Positions 26,053-33,013 of a stretch of 58,045 nucleotides of DNA are shown one piece after another. Made by a program: the position numbers and the translations under genes. Source of the DNA: JAIBJN01 sp035461525 (lineage in GTDB: Bacteria; Actinomycetota; Thermoleophilia; Gaiellales; Gaiellaceae). The stretch covers positions 1 to 58,045 of the forward strand of contig DATHVD010000019.1 in assembly GCA_035461525.1 (NCBI GenBank), in the 5' to 3' direction. The notes under the pieces are model-generated. The model saw only the letters and a program-made list of their open reading frames with translations, did no database searches and was not told the origin of the DNA. The first letter of the stretch is position 1. Each line of letters begins with the position of its first letter.

Positions 26053-29000
26053 GGCTCGACCTTGCGGAGCCCGAGCTCGGGCCCGCGCTCGATCTCGACT
26101 GCCAGCGTCTCCGAGGCGATCCACTCCTCGAAACGCTCGAGGTCGCCGTCGCCTGGGAGCGTCAGGACGATGCGGTCGGTGATCTCCAGGCCCTGCTCCT
26201 TCCGCAGCGCGTTGACCGCGCGGATGAGGTCGTACACGCGGCCCTCGGCCTCGAGCTCGGGGGTGAGGCGGACGTCGAGAGCGACGACCGTGCCGCCGTC
26301 CTCGGCGAAGACCCAGCCGTCATCGACCGACACCCGCTCACGGCCGAGCACCTCGTCCGGCTCAAGGGTGTGCCCGGCCGCGACGACGCGGCCGCCGTCG
26401 GCGAGCTCGAAGTCTCCCTCCTCGAGCGCCTTCCGCACGGCGGCGAGCTCCTTGCCGAGTCGCGGCCCGAGCGCGGGCAGGTTCGGCTTCAGGCGCATCG
26501 TGCTCTCCGGGAGCGTCCGCGCCACCTCCTTCACGCGCAGCTCGTCGGCGATCTCGTCCCGATAGGCCTCGAGGTCCACGCCCGCCTCGACGCGCAGCGC
26601 AGCGAGCGGCTGCCGCAGCTTGATCCCGGCCGAGCCGCGCGCCTCGCGGCCGAGCTCGACGATCCGGCGCACCTCTGCGATCTCGGCAAGAAGCGCGGCG
26701 TCGGGCGTCCCGGCCTCCGGCCACCCGGCGAGGTGGACGCTCTCGGGGGCGCCCTCGCAGGTCTCGGCGACGAGGATCCGCCACAGGTGCTCCGTGAGGA
26801 ACGGCATCACCGGCGCGGCGCAGCGAAGCCCCTGTACGAGCGCGTGCCAGAGGATGCGGAGCGCCTGCTCGTCGCCGTCCCAGAAGCGGCGGCGCGAGCG
26901 GCGGATGTACCAGTTGGAGACGTCGTCCACGAATGCCTCGAATGCCTCCACGACCCTGTACGTGAGCTGCGCCTCGTAGGCCTCGGTCGCCTCTGCGGCG
27001 AAGAGCTGCGCGCGCGCGACGAGCCAGCGGTCGAGCGGCCGGGCGCCCTCGTCCGCCGGGGGGGCCACCAGGTCCTCGTACGCAGGCGCGAAGCCCTGGA
27101 TGTTGCCGTAGTCGACGAGGAAGCGGACGGAGTTCCAGAGCGTGAGGAGCCGCCGCTTGATCTCGTTCGCCGGCCCGTAGCCGAAGAGGAGGTTGCGGTC
27201 GGGCGGCTGCGAGCAGAACTGCCAGCGCATGACGTCCGCGCCCATGCGCGCGAACGCGTCCTCGGCGTCGATCATGTTCCCCCACGAGCCGTGCATCTCC
27301 CGCCCGTGCTCGTCGAGCATCTTCTCGTAGCCGAGCACCTCCCGGAAGGGCGCGCGGCCCACGAGCGCGACGGACATGAAGAGCTGCGAGTAGAACCAGA
27401 GGCGGATCTGCTCGCGCATCTCCGAGACCCAGTCGGCCGGGAACCACGTCTCCCAGTAGGCGTGGTCGGGAAGGTCGGCGCGGGAGAGCCCAGCGGAGGC
27501 GCCTGTCGCGTAGCCGCCCGGGATCCACTCCGGGCTCTGCCAGCCCAGGGTCGAGAAGGGGACGATGCCGGCGTCGAGCCAGACGTCGCCGACCTCGGGG
27601 ATGCGGCGCACCCCTTCGCGCCCGCAGGCGGCGCAGCGAATCTCGACCTCGTCCACCCAGGGGCGGTGGAGCTCCTCGAGCCCGTCAAGCCCCCCCGTGG
27701 CGAGCTCGGCCAGCTCCGCCTTTGACCCGACGACGGTCAGGTGGCCGCACTCGCACGGGTAGAAGGGGAGCGGCAGCCCGAAATAGCGACGGCGGGAGAT
27801 GTTCCAGTCGCCCATGTTGCGAAGCCAGTCGTCCATGCGCTTGCCGAAGTACTCCGGCGTCCATCTGACCGTGGCGTTCGCCTCGAGAAGCTTCGGGCGG
27901 AGATCCTCGACGGCCAGGAACCAGTCGTCGGCGATGCGGAAGATGAGCGGCGTGTGGCAGCGCCAGCAGAACGGGAAGCGGTGCTCGATCTCCTCCGCGG
28001 CGACGAGCCGGCCCCGCTCGGCGAGATCGACCACGATCTGCTCGGCCGCCTCGACGGTGCTCTGCCCGTGCAGCCAGCCGTAGTCGGCGTAGAAGCGCCC
28101 GGCCTCGTCCACGGGGGTCAGGACGGACAGGCCGTGGACGCCCGAGAGCTCGAAGTCCTCGGCCCCGCAGCCAGGCGCGATGTGGACGATGCCGGTGCCC
28201 TCCTCGAGGGAAACCTCGTCCCACGGGATGACCCGGTGCTCGACGCCCTCCGCGGCGGGCAGGTGATCGAACGGTCCCTCGTAGCGGAGGCCGACCAGCT
28301 CCGAGCCCTGCGCACGCGCCTCGAAGTGCTCCTCCGGGTAGCGCGCGACGGCCACCCACTCGCCGTCCGGGCGCAGCCCGTACTCGGCGTCGGGCTTCAC
28401 CGCGGCGGCGACGTTCGCGGGCAGCGTCCACGGCGTCGTGGTCCAGACTGCCAGCGCCTGACCGGGACGGTCGAGCAGCGGGAAGCGGACGAAGAGCGAC
28501 GGGTCGATCCTGTCCTCGTAGTTGCCGACGAGCTCGTGGGCGGAGATGGACGTGCCGCAGCGCGGGCACCACTCGGTCGAGCGGTGGCCCTTGTAGAGCC
28601 ACCCGTGCTCGTGCATGTGCTTGAGGAAGCGCCAGATGTACTCGATGTTGGTGTCCGAGAACGTGAAGTAGTCGTTGCCCCAGTCCATCCACTGGCCGAG
28701 GCGCTTCGACCCGCGCGTCAGCTCGGCCGCCGAGCGCGCCACCTTCTCGCGGCACTTGCGCGCGAACTCGGCGAGGCCGTACTCCTCGATCTCCCGCTTC
28801 GAGTTGAGCCCGAGCTCGCGCTCGACCCCGACCTCGATCCAGAGGCCCTGGCAGTCGAAGCCGTTCTGCCAGCGCTGGTCGAAGCCGCGGAGCGCCTTGT
28901 AGCGCTGGAAGACGTCCTTGAGCGTCCGGCCCCACGCGGTGTGGATGGCGAGGGACTTGTTCGCGGTCACCGGCCCGTCGACGAAGCTCCAGGGCGGACG

Positions 29001-29111
29001 GCCGCGGTTCTGCTCGCGCAGCCTGGCGTACGTCTGCCGCTCCTCCCACCAGTCGAGGATCTCGAGCTCGAGCGCGGGGTGATCCGGGACCTGCGGCAGC
29101 TGGCGGAACAT
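26049..29111 (-). CDS. ileS: isoleucine--tRNA ligase (class I, altered signature motifs)
   Basis: 1020 residues. The synthetase core starts FVDGPVTANKSLAIHTAWGR, then KALRGFDQRWQNGFDCQGLW and QWMDWGNDYFTFSD. A CP1 editing domain follows with WTTTPWTLPANVAAAV (the Thr-rich editing motif), then CxxC zinc-type motifs (WCPRCG; CAACG), the second core half and anticodon-binding helices. Aligning on the conserved KD, the HxGH motif reads AIHT. The KMSKS equivalent reads EMHGSWGN. The rest of the family signature is conserved, so IleRS identity is secure but the catalytic motifs are unusual. ATG 29111 has TAGACT nine bases upstream. Divergent from trxA. Confidence 0.9.
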   Translation of the reverse strand: MFRQLPQVPDHPALELEILDWWEERQTYARLREQNRGRPPWSFVDGPVTANKSLAIHTAWGRTLKDVFQRYKALRGFDQRWQNGFDCQGLWIEVGVERELGLNSKREIEEYGLAEFARKCREKVARSAAELTRGSKRLGQWMDWGNDYFTFSDTNIEYIWRFLKHMHEHGWLYKGHRSTEWCPRCGTSISAHELVGNYEDRIDPSLFVRFPLLDRPGQALAVWTTTPWTLPANVAAAVKPDAEYGLRPDGEWVAVARYPEEHFEARAQGSELVGLRYEGPFDHLPAAEGVEHRVIPWDEVSLEEGTGIVHIAPGCGAEDFELSGVHGLSVLTPVDEAGRFYADYGWLHGQSTVEAAEQIVVDLAERGRLVAAEEIEHRFPFCWRCHTPLIFRIADDWFLAVEDLRPKLLEANATVRWTPEYFGKRMDDWLRNMGDWNISRRRYFGLPLPFYPCECGHLTVVGSKAELAELATGGLDGLEELHRPWVDEVEIRCAACGREGVRRIPEVGDVWLDAGIVPFSTLGWQSPEWIPGGYATGASAGLSRADLPDHAYWETWFPADWVSEMREQIRLWFYSQLFMSVALVGRAPFREVLGYEKMLDEHGREMHGSWGNMIDAEDAFARMGADVMRWQFCSQPPDRNLLFGYGPANEIKRRLLTLWNSVRFLVDYGNIQGFAPAYEDLVAPPADEGARPLDRWLVARAQLFAAEATEAYEAQLTYRVVEAFEAFVDDVSNWYIRRSRRRFWDGDEQALRILWHALVQGLRCAAPVMPFLTEHLWRILVAETCEGAPESVHLAGWPEAGTPDAALLAEIAEVRRIVELGREARGSAGIKLRQPLAALRVEAGVDLEAYRDEIADELRVKEVARTLPESTMRLKPNLPALGPRLGKELAAVRKALEEGDFELADGGRVVAAGHTLEPDEVLGRERVSVDDGWVFAEDGGTVVALDVRLTPELEAEGRVYDLIRAVNALRKEQGLEITDRIVLTLPGDGDLERFEEWIASETLAVEIERGPELGLRKVEP

Positions 29112-29139
29112 CTGGCGGTCAGTCTACGTTTGAGGGGAC

Positions 29140-29460
29140 ATGGCACAAGCAATCACGACCCCAGAGTTCGAAGCCGAGGTGCTCGGCAGCGAGAAGGCGG
29201 TCATCGTCGACTTCTGGGCGGAGTGGTGCGGCCCCTGCCGCGCCGTCTCGCCCGTTCTCGAACAGATCGCCGACGAGCGCGCGGACGAGCTCCGCGTCGT
29301 CAAGGTGAACATCGACGAGGAGCCCGAGCTCGCCCAGCGATACGGGATCATGTCGATCCCCACCATCGTCCTCTTCAAGGGGGGCGAGCCGGCCGCCGCG
29401 GCGATCGGCGCGCAGCCCAAACAGATGCTGGAGCGCTCGCTCGGCCTCGCCGAGGCCTGA
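29140..29460 (+). CDS. trxA: thioredoxin
   Basis: 106 residues, standard thioredoxin length, with active site WCGPC (Cys30, Cys33), preceding DFWAEW and the cis-Pro loop in MSIPTIVLFKGGE. It reduces cytoplasmic disulfides with thioredoxin reductase and could donate electrons to CcdA encoded near 2.5 kb. The -10-like TACGTT (29125-29130) lies 9 nt before ATG 29140 and overlaps the divergent -10 of ileS; a GAGGGG is also present very close to the ATG. Confidence 0.95.
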   Translation: MAQAITTPEFEAEVLGSEKAVIVDFWAEWCGPCRAVSPVLEQIADERADELRVVKVNIDEEPELAQRYGIMSIPTIVLFKGGEPAAAAIGAQPKQMLERSLGLAEA

Positions 29461-29475
29461 GCGGGGCGAGAGACC

Positions 29476-29619
29476 CTAGTCCCGGTTCTCGAGGAACGAG
29501 TCGAACGCCGCGTGGTTGCGGAGGTACGCCTCGACGGCGTCGAGGCCCTCCGCAATCCAGGCGTCGAGCCAGTCCTCGCGCAGGTGGTCGTCGATGGAGT
29601 GGGTGCCGAAGTTGCTCAC
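29476..29619 (-). CDS. small conserved-looking protein (47 residues)
   Basis: GTG 29619 to TAG 29476 encodes a 47-residue acidic helical protein (VSNFGTHSIDDHLREDWLDA then YLRNHAAFDSFLENRD). The composition is protein-like with good codon bias, while other frames here are not. GATAAT (minus strand 29634-29629) lies 9 nt before the start, matching the leaderless promoter pattern of the window, and a perfect dyad (29656-29675) lies just upstream. Function unknown; no family recognised. Confidence 0.6.
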   Translation of the reverse strand: MSNFGTHSIDDHLREDWLDAWIAEGLDAVEAYLRNHAAFDSFLENRD

Positions 29620-29655
29620 GGTGCGCCGATTATCGGACGGAGGAGCCCCGGCCTG

Positions 29656-29675
29656 TATAGGCCGTTTGGCCTATA
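29656..29675. promoter_or_regulatory. 20-bp perfect palindrome, possible operator
   Basis: TATAGGCC-GTTT-GGCCTATA, 8-bp arms with a 4-bp centre. It sits about 20 bp upstream of the -10-like box of the 47-residue gene and about 35 bp after the nudix gene's stop. It could bind a dimeric repressor or act as the nudix terminator; no U-tract follows immediately on either strand. Confidence 0.45.
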
Positions 29676-29711
29676 TCCCCCGGTCGGAGGGATGGTTTTT
29701 CGCGTGGCGGA

Positions 29712-30236
29712 TCACGTCCCGAAGCGCGCTCCGGCCCGCTCGAGCGCCTCGATCGTGTTCGCGAACGCGAACTCCTCCCGCGCCGGAAGGGCAGCGCGCG
29801 GGAACCACGCGAGCTCGGCGACGTCGTCTGCCGCGGACGGCTGGGCCCCCGAGGCGAGGTCGACCTCCCAGTAGAGGTTGAACGTCCAGGCCCCGCCCTC
29901 CCCGTAGCGGTCGGGGAAGGCGCCGAGGAAGGCGCCCGGGTCGCCGGCGACGCCCGTCTCCTCCTCGAGCTCGCGCCGGAGCGCGTCCTCCCCGCTCTCG
30001 CCCTCGTCCACGAAGCCGCCGACGAGGTCCCAGAGCCCGCGCCCAGGGTCGGTGGCGCGGCGCGCCAGCAGGATCCTGCCCTCACCGTCGACGATCACCG
30101 CGCTGGCCGTCGGGGCCGGCCCCGCGTACTCGGCGAGCCCGCAGGACGGGCAGGAGACGGAGCCCTCCTCGTGCCGGAGCGGCGCGCCGCAGCGTGGGCA
30201 CGACCGCCACTCCGCGAGCGCCTCGGCGGTTGCCAT
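29712..30236 (-). CDS. zinc-ribbon NUDIX hydrolase
   Basis: 174 residues. An N-terminal zinc ribbon (CPRCGAPLRHEEGSVSCPSCG, about 13-33) precedes a NUDIX fold (about 40-160) with a complete Nudix box, GGFVDEGESGEDALRRELEE plus ETGV, matching GX5EX7REUXEEXGU. The architecture resembles NudC-type NADH pyrophosphatases but is shorter, so ADP-ribose or NAD-related pyrophosphatase activity is plausible. ATG 30236 has TACGCT seven bases upstream and lies only 14 bp from the divergent start at 30251. Confidence 0.88.
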   Translation of the reverse strand: MATAEALAEWRSCPRCGAPLRHEEGSVSCPSCGLAEYAGPAPTASAVIVDGEGRILLARRATDPGRGLWDLVGGFVDEGESGEDALRRELEEETGVAGDPGAFLGAFPDRYGEGGAWTFNLYWEVDLASGAQPSAADDVAELAWFPRAALPAREEFAFANTIEALERAGARFGT

Positions 30237-30250
30237 AGGATCGAGCGTAC

Positions 30251-30382
30251 ATGTCCACTCCCGAGGGCCCCGAGCCGACCGAGGAAGAGCAGGAAGCGCC
30301 GCCGGAGCGGCTCCGCGAGGAGGACGCCCAGCGGGGGCCCGGGCACGACGATCCGGACGAGGCGCGCTCGCCCGACGAGTGA
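30251..30382 (+). CDS. small acidic, disordered protein (43 residues)
   Basis: ATG 30251 to TGA 30380-30382 encodes 43 residues that are mostly Glu, Asp, Pro and Arg (MSTPEGPEPTEEEQEAPPER...), probably intrinsically disordered. TAGGAT (30236-30241) lies nine bases before the ATG. The stop overlaps the GTG of the next gene (GTGA), so the pair forms an operon. Function unknown. Confidence 0.6.
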   Translation: MSTPEGPEPTEEEQEAPPERLREEDAQRGPGHDDPDEARSPDE

Positions 30383-30675
30383 GGCACGAGGCCGCCACCG
30401 TCCACGAGCTCTCCCGCGTCGCCGAGCTCGCCGTGCTCCCCGGCGAGACGCTCGTGAAGCTGGCCCGCGCGATGAAGCGGCACGAGCTCGAGGCCGGCGG
30501 GGAGCACGACGCGGGCGGGCGCTACGCGGTCGTCGTCGGCGGGATGCTCACCGGGGCGGGCGGCGTCCTCCGCCCGGGCCAGCGGGTGTCGGGCCGCGTC
30601 CGCGCGCTCACGCCCGCCGCGATCGCGAGCTGTGAGCAGACGGTCTACGACGAGATTGCCGGCGCCGCACGCTAG
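30379..30675 (+). CDS. minimal cyclic-nucleotide-binding-domain-like protein
   Basis: 98 residues. The layout resembles the first half of a CAP-type cNMP-binding beta-roll: LAVLPGETLVKLARAMKRHEL, then EAGGEHDAGGRYAVVVGGML, LRPGQRVSG and VRALTPAAIASCE. The phosphate-binding cassette between LRPGQ and VRALTP (normally GE.ALL...RSATV) is missing. It therefore may not bind a nucleotide. GTG 30379 overlaps the stop of the acidic small protein. The assignment is by eye and tentative. Confidence 0.55.
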   Translation: MRHEAATVHELSRVAELAVLPGETLVKLARAMKRHELEAGGEHDAGGRYAVVVGGMLTGAGGVLRPGQRVSGRVRALTPAAIASCEQTVYDEIAGAAR

Positions 30676-30841
30676 GCCGCAGATCCAGCGGCGCACGGTT
30701 CGTTTCCATGAGTGCGCCTTCAGGCACGAAGCGGCACTACGCGCGCAGACGCGCTCGTTAGGCTGAAGCCGGTGGGTGGTATGCGGCCGGCCCCTGGGGC
30801 GCAGGCCGTTTGGGAGAGGCGGGGCCGGCCGGCGCTGCTGA

Positions 30842-31033
30842 TCAGCGCCTGCGCGGGCCGAGCCGGGCGCGGGAGAACTCCTCGGCTCCGAGGCCGCTCT
30901 GCGCCACCCGCCGCCGCGAGCTCTCGCGGCCCCAGCGCTCGATCGCGCGACCTGCGGCGCCGATTCCCCCGAGGAGCTGGAAGAAGAGCAGCCCGACGGC
31001 GTAGCCGGCGCCGACGAGGATCCACTCGAGCAC
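30842..31033 (-). CDS. small single-pass membrane protein
   Basis: 63 residues: one hydrophobic N-terminal helix (LEWILVGAGYAVGLLFFQLL, about 2-30), then a basic C-terminal tail (RAIERWGRESSRRR...). GTG 31033 lies 9 nt after the stop of the serine hydrolase gene on the same strand, so it is likely the second gene of that operon. A 7-bp hairpin (GGCGCTG/CAGCGCC, 30831-30849) overlaps its stop and may terminate it. Confidence 0.6.
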   Translation of the reverse strand: MLEWILVGAGYAVGLLFFQLLGGIGAAGRAIERWGRESSRRRVAQSGLGAEEFSRARLGPRRR

Positions 31034-31042
31034 GCTCTCAGG

Positions 31043-31879
31043 CTAGCGCGCCTGACCGCGTTGCGGCCCGGACGCGTGCTCGGCGAGGACGGCGTCCGAG
31101 AGACGCGGCCATGCCTCGAGCGCCCAGTCCTCGAATTCGAGGTCGGTGAGGCATGCGCACGCGAGGCGCGCGTCCGGGTCGACCCAGAGGAAGGTCCCCG
31201 CCCCGCCGAAGTGCCCGAAGGTACGGGGCGAGTTGCGCGCGCCCGTCCAGTGCGGGGACTTCGAGTCCTTGAGCTCGAAGCCCAGCCCCCAGTCGTTCGG
31301 CTCCTGCCGCCCGAGGCCCGGGAGGACGCCGGCAAGCCCCGGGAAGGCGACCGCCGTCGCCTCGGCCAGCGTCTCCGGCGCCACGAGCCTCGGCGCGAGG
31401 AGCTCGCGCGCGAAGGCGACGAGGTCGTCCAGCGGGCCGAACAGGCCCTCGGACGGACGGCCGCGCAGCTCCGTCGCCGACAGCCCGAGCGGCTCGAGCA
31501 CGGCGGCGGCGAGGTAGTCGGGGAACGGCATCTCCGCGCCGCGGGCCAGCGTCTCGCCGAGCAGGTCGAACCCCGTGTTCGAGTAGATGCGCCTCTCCCC
31601 CGGCGCGGCGATCGGCGTCGGGCCCTCGAAGGGCAGACCCGACGCGTGGGCGAGCAGATGGCGGACGGTCGAGCCCGGAGGGCCCGCCGGGTCGTCGAGG
31701 TCGAGCACGCCCTCTTCCGCGGCGACGAGAACCGCCGTCGCAGTGAAGAGCTTCGTGACCGACGCCCACCGGAGTACCTTCCCCCCAGGGCCGTGCGCGT
31801 CGAGGACGCCGGCGGGCGCCACCGTGGCGGCGGCCGCGGTCTCCGCGGGCCAGTCGTCGATCTGCGCGAGCGCCGTCAT
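31043..31879 (-). CDS. beta-lactamase-like serine hydrolase (class C / CubicO family)
   Basis: A 278-residue protein with Ser40 and Lys43 in WASVTKLFTA (SxxK), Tyr99 and Asn101 in YSNTGFDLLG (YxN) and His223 in TFGHFGGAGT (HxG box, replacing KTG). HLLAHASGLPFEG is also typical. Family members include esterases, D-amino acid peptidases and beta-lactamase-like enzymes; no signal peptide is visible, so a cytoplasmic hydrolase or peptidase is likely. ATG 31879 lies 23 bp from the divergent ridA-like start. Confidence 0.88.
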   Translation of the reverse strand: MTALAQIDDWPAETAAAATVAPAGVLDAHGPGGKVLRWASVTKLFTATAVLVAAEEGVLDLDDPAGPPGSTVRHLLAHASGLPFEGPTPIAAPGERRIYSNTGFDLLGETLARGAEMPFPDYLAAAVLEPLGLSATELRGRPSEGLFGPLDDLVAFARELLAPRLVAPETLAEATAVAFPGLAGVLPGLGRQEPNDWGLGFELKDSKSPHWTGARNSPRTFGHFGGAGTFLWVDPDARLACACLTDLEFEDWALEAWPRLSDAVLAEHASGPQRGQAR

Positions 31880-31902
31880 CTCCGGCCCGCGATACTAGTG
31901 CC

Positions 31903-32295
31903 GTGGAGCGCCTCAACGTCTCGTCCGGGTCTCCGTGGGAAGCCACGGTCGGGTACTCGCGGGCCGTGAGGGTGGGAGACCGGGTCTTCACGGCGGGCTG
32001 CGCCCCGATCATGGCAGACGGCTCCGAGCCGCCCGCGGATGCGTACGGACAGGCGCGCCGCTGCCTGGAGATCGTCGCGGCGGCGCTGCACGAGGCGGGC
32101 TCCTCCCTCGCGGACGTCGTCCGCACGCGGACCTATCTGACCGCCGCGGAGCACTTCGACGGCTACGCGAAGGCGCACGGCGAGGCGTTCTCCGAGATCC
32201 GCCCCGCGAACACGACGGTGGTCGTCGCCGCCCTGCTCGACCCGCGCTGGCTCCTCGAGATCGAGGCCGAGGCGATCGTCAGCGCTCGAGCGTGA
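31903..32295 (+). CDS. RidA/YjgF family protein
   Basis: 130 residues, typical length, with GYSRAVRVGDRVFTAGCAPI, QARRCLEIVAAALHEAGSSL, DVVRTRTYLT and RPANTTVVVAALLDP. The segment aligned with the catalytic Arg region of RidA (RPART/RPANT) is RPANT, so the Arg105-equivalent needed for 2-aminoacrylate deamination is probably Asn. It may be a non-deaminase paralog. Starts at GTG 31903. Its 3' end overlaps the convergent DUF192 gene by 17 bp. Confidence 0.87.
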   Translation: MERLNVSSGSPWEATVGYSRAVRVGDRVFTAGCAPIMADGSEPPADAYGQARRCLEIVAAALHEAGSSLADVVRTRTYLTAAEHFDGYAKAHGEAFSEIRPANTTVVVAALLDPRWLLEIEAEAIVSARA

Positions 32296-32767
32296 GCCTG
32301 TCGCCCCCGGCGACGCCCCACCGTTCGAACGCGCCCTTGTTGACCTCGAGCGCCTGCCGGTAGAAGACGCCCGGGTCGTAGATCGGGCACGGGTCCTCCT
32401 CACAGGGCTCCATGTCGAGGATCCGGCGGATCGTCCCGTCCGCGCCGGCGAAGGCGATCGAGAGCGGGATGAGCGTGTTCTTCATCCAGAAGCCTCCGCT
32501 CGAGTCCTCGTCGAAGAGGAAGATCATCCCGGCGTCCTCCGGGAGCGACTCCCGAAACATGAGGCCTCTCTGGCGCTCGTCCGGCGTGTCGGCGATCTCG
32601 ACGGCGACCTCGACCTCTCCCGCCTCCGTCTCGATGCGGACGACCGGCCCGGAGGAGGTCGCCGTCGCCTCCGTCGGGGTCTCGACGGCCTCGGGCGGCG
32701 AGGCCTCACCCCCGCCGCAGGCGACGGCGAGGACGAGCAGGCAGCCGAGCAGCACGAGGCGGCGCAC
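32279..32767 (-). CDS. DUF192 lipoprotein
   Basis: A 162-residue protein. A lipoprotein signal (LVLLGCLLVLAVACGGG, lipobox LAVAC, lipidated Cys17) and a Thr/Glu-rich linker lead to a DUF192 domain (about 44-160) with the hallmark RQRGLMFRESLPEDAGMIFL and FWMKNTLIPLSIAF, plus a Cys pair in MEPCEEDPCPIYDPG. DUF192 proteins are small extracytoplasmic beta-barrel-like proteins of unknown function. GTG 32767 is the only start that keeps the signal peptide. Confidence 0.85.
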   Translation of the reverse strand: MRRLVLLGCLLVLAVACGGGEASPPEAVETPTEATATSSGPVVRIETEAGEVEVAVEIADTPDERQRGLMFRESLPEDAGMIFLFDEDSSGGFWMKNTLIPLSIAFAGADGTIRRILDMEPCEEDPCPIYDPGVFYRQALEVNKGAFERWGVAGGDRLTLER

Positions 32768-32785
32768 GGGTCAATCCTCGCAGAC

Positions 32786-32832
32786 GCGTGCGGGCTCCGA
32801 GGAGCCCGCACGCCTGAGCCGGGCGGCTCAGG
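32786..32832 (-). promoter_or_regulatory. tandem inverted repeats between the 30-residue ORF and DUF192 gene
   Basis: GCGTGCGGGCTCC-GA-GGAGCCCGCACGC (32786-32813) is a perfect 13-bp inverted repeat with a 2-nt centre. CCTGAGCC-GGGC-GGCTCAGG (32813-32832) abuts it. On the minus strand they follow or overlap the stop of the 30-codon ORF and lie 18 bp before the DUF192 start, where they could terminate, attenuate or bind a regulator. Confidence 0.6.
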
Positions 32833-32920
32833 GGCCGCGCCGAACCGCGACCCCGGCGGCCTGGGGCGCGAGCCCGAGCACCAGCCGCCGCAAGGCCCAT
32901 GCCCTTCGTCTGCGCCACAT
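32828..32920 (-). CDS. 30-residue Arg-rich peptide with strong ribosome binding site
   Basis: ATG 32920 is preceded by AAAGGAGG with a 4-nt spacer, the strongest Shine-Dalgarno in this region, and encodes 30 residues (MWRRRRAWALRRLVLGLAPQ...RRGP). The four consecutive Arg residues use four different codons (CGC AGA CGA AGG), including ones otherwise rare here. The stop lies inside a hairpin. Upstream there is another 8-bp hairpin (CCGTCTCG/CGAGACGG). It may be a leader peptide controlling the DUF192 gene, a small cationic membrane-active peptide, or a chance ORF. Confidence 0.4.
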   Translation of the reverse strand: MWRRRRAWALRRLVLGLAPQAAGVAVRRGP

Positions 32921-33013
32921 GCCGCCTCCTTTCCACGGACGCCGTCTCGCCGCCCTCACAGACGAGACGGCCGGGACGCCCGTCTTCTTCCCTCCGCGCG
33001 GCGAGTAGAGTTC

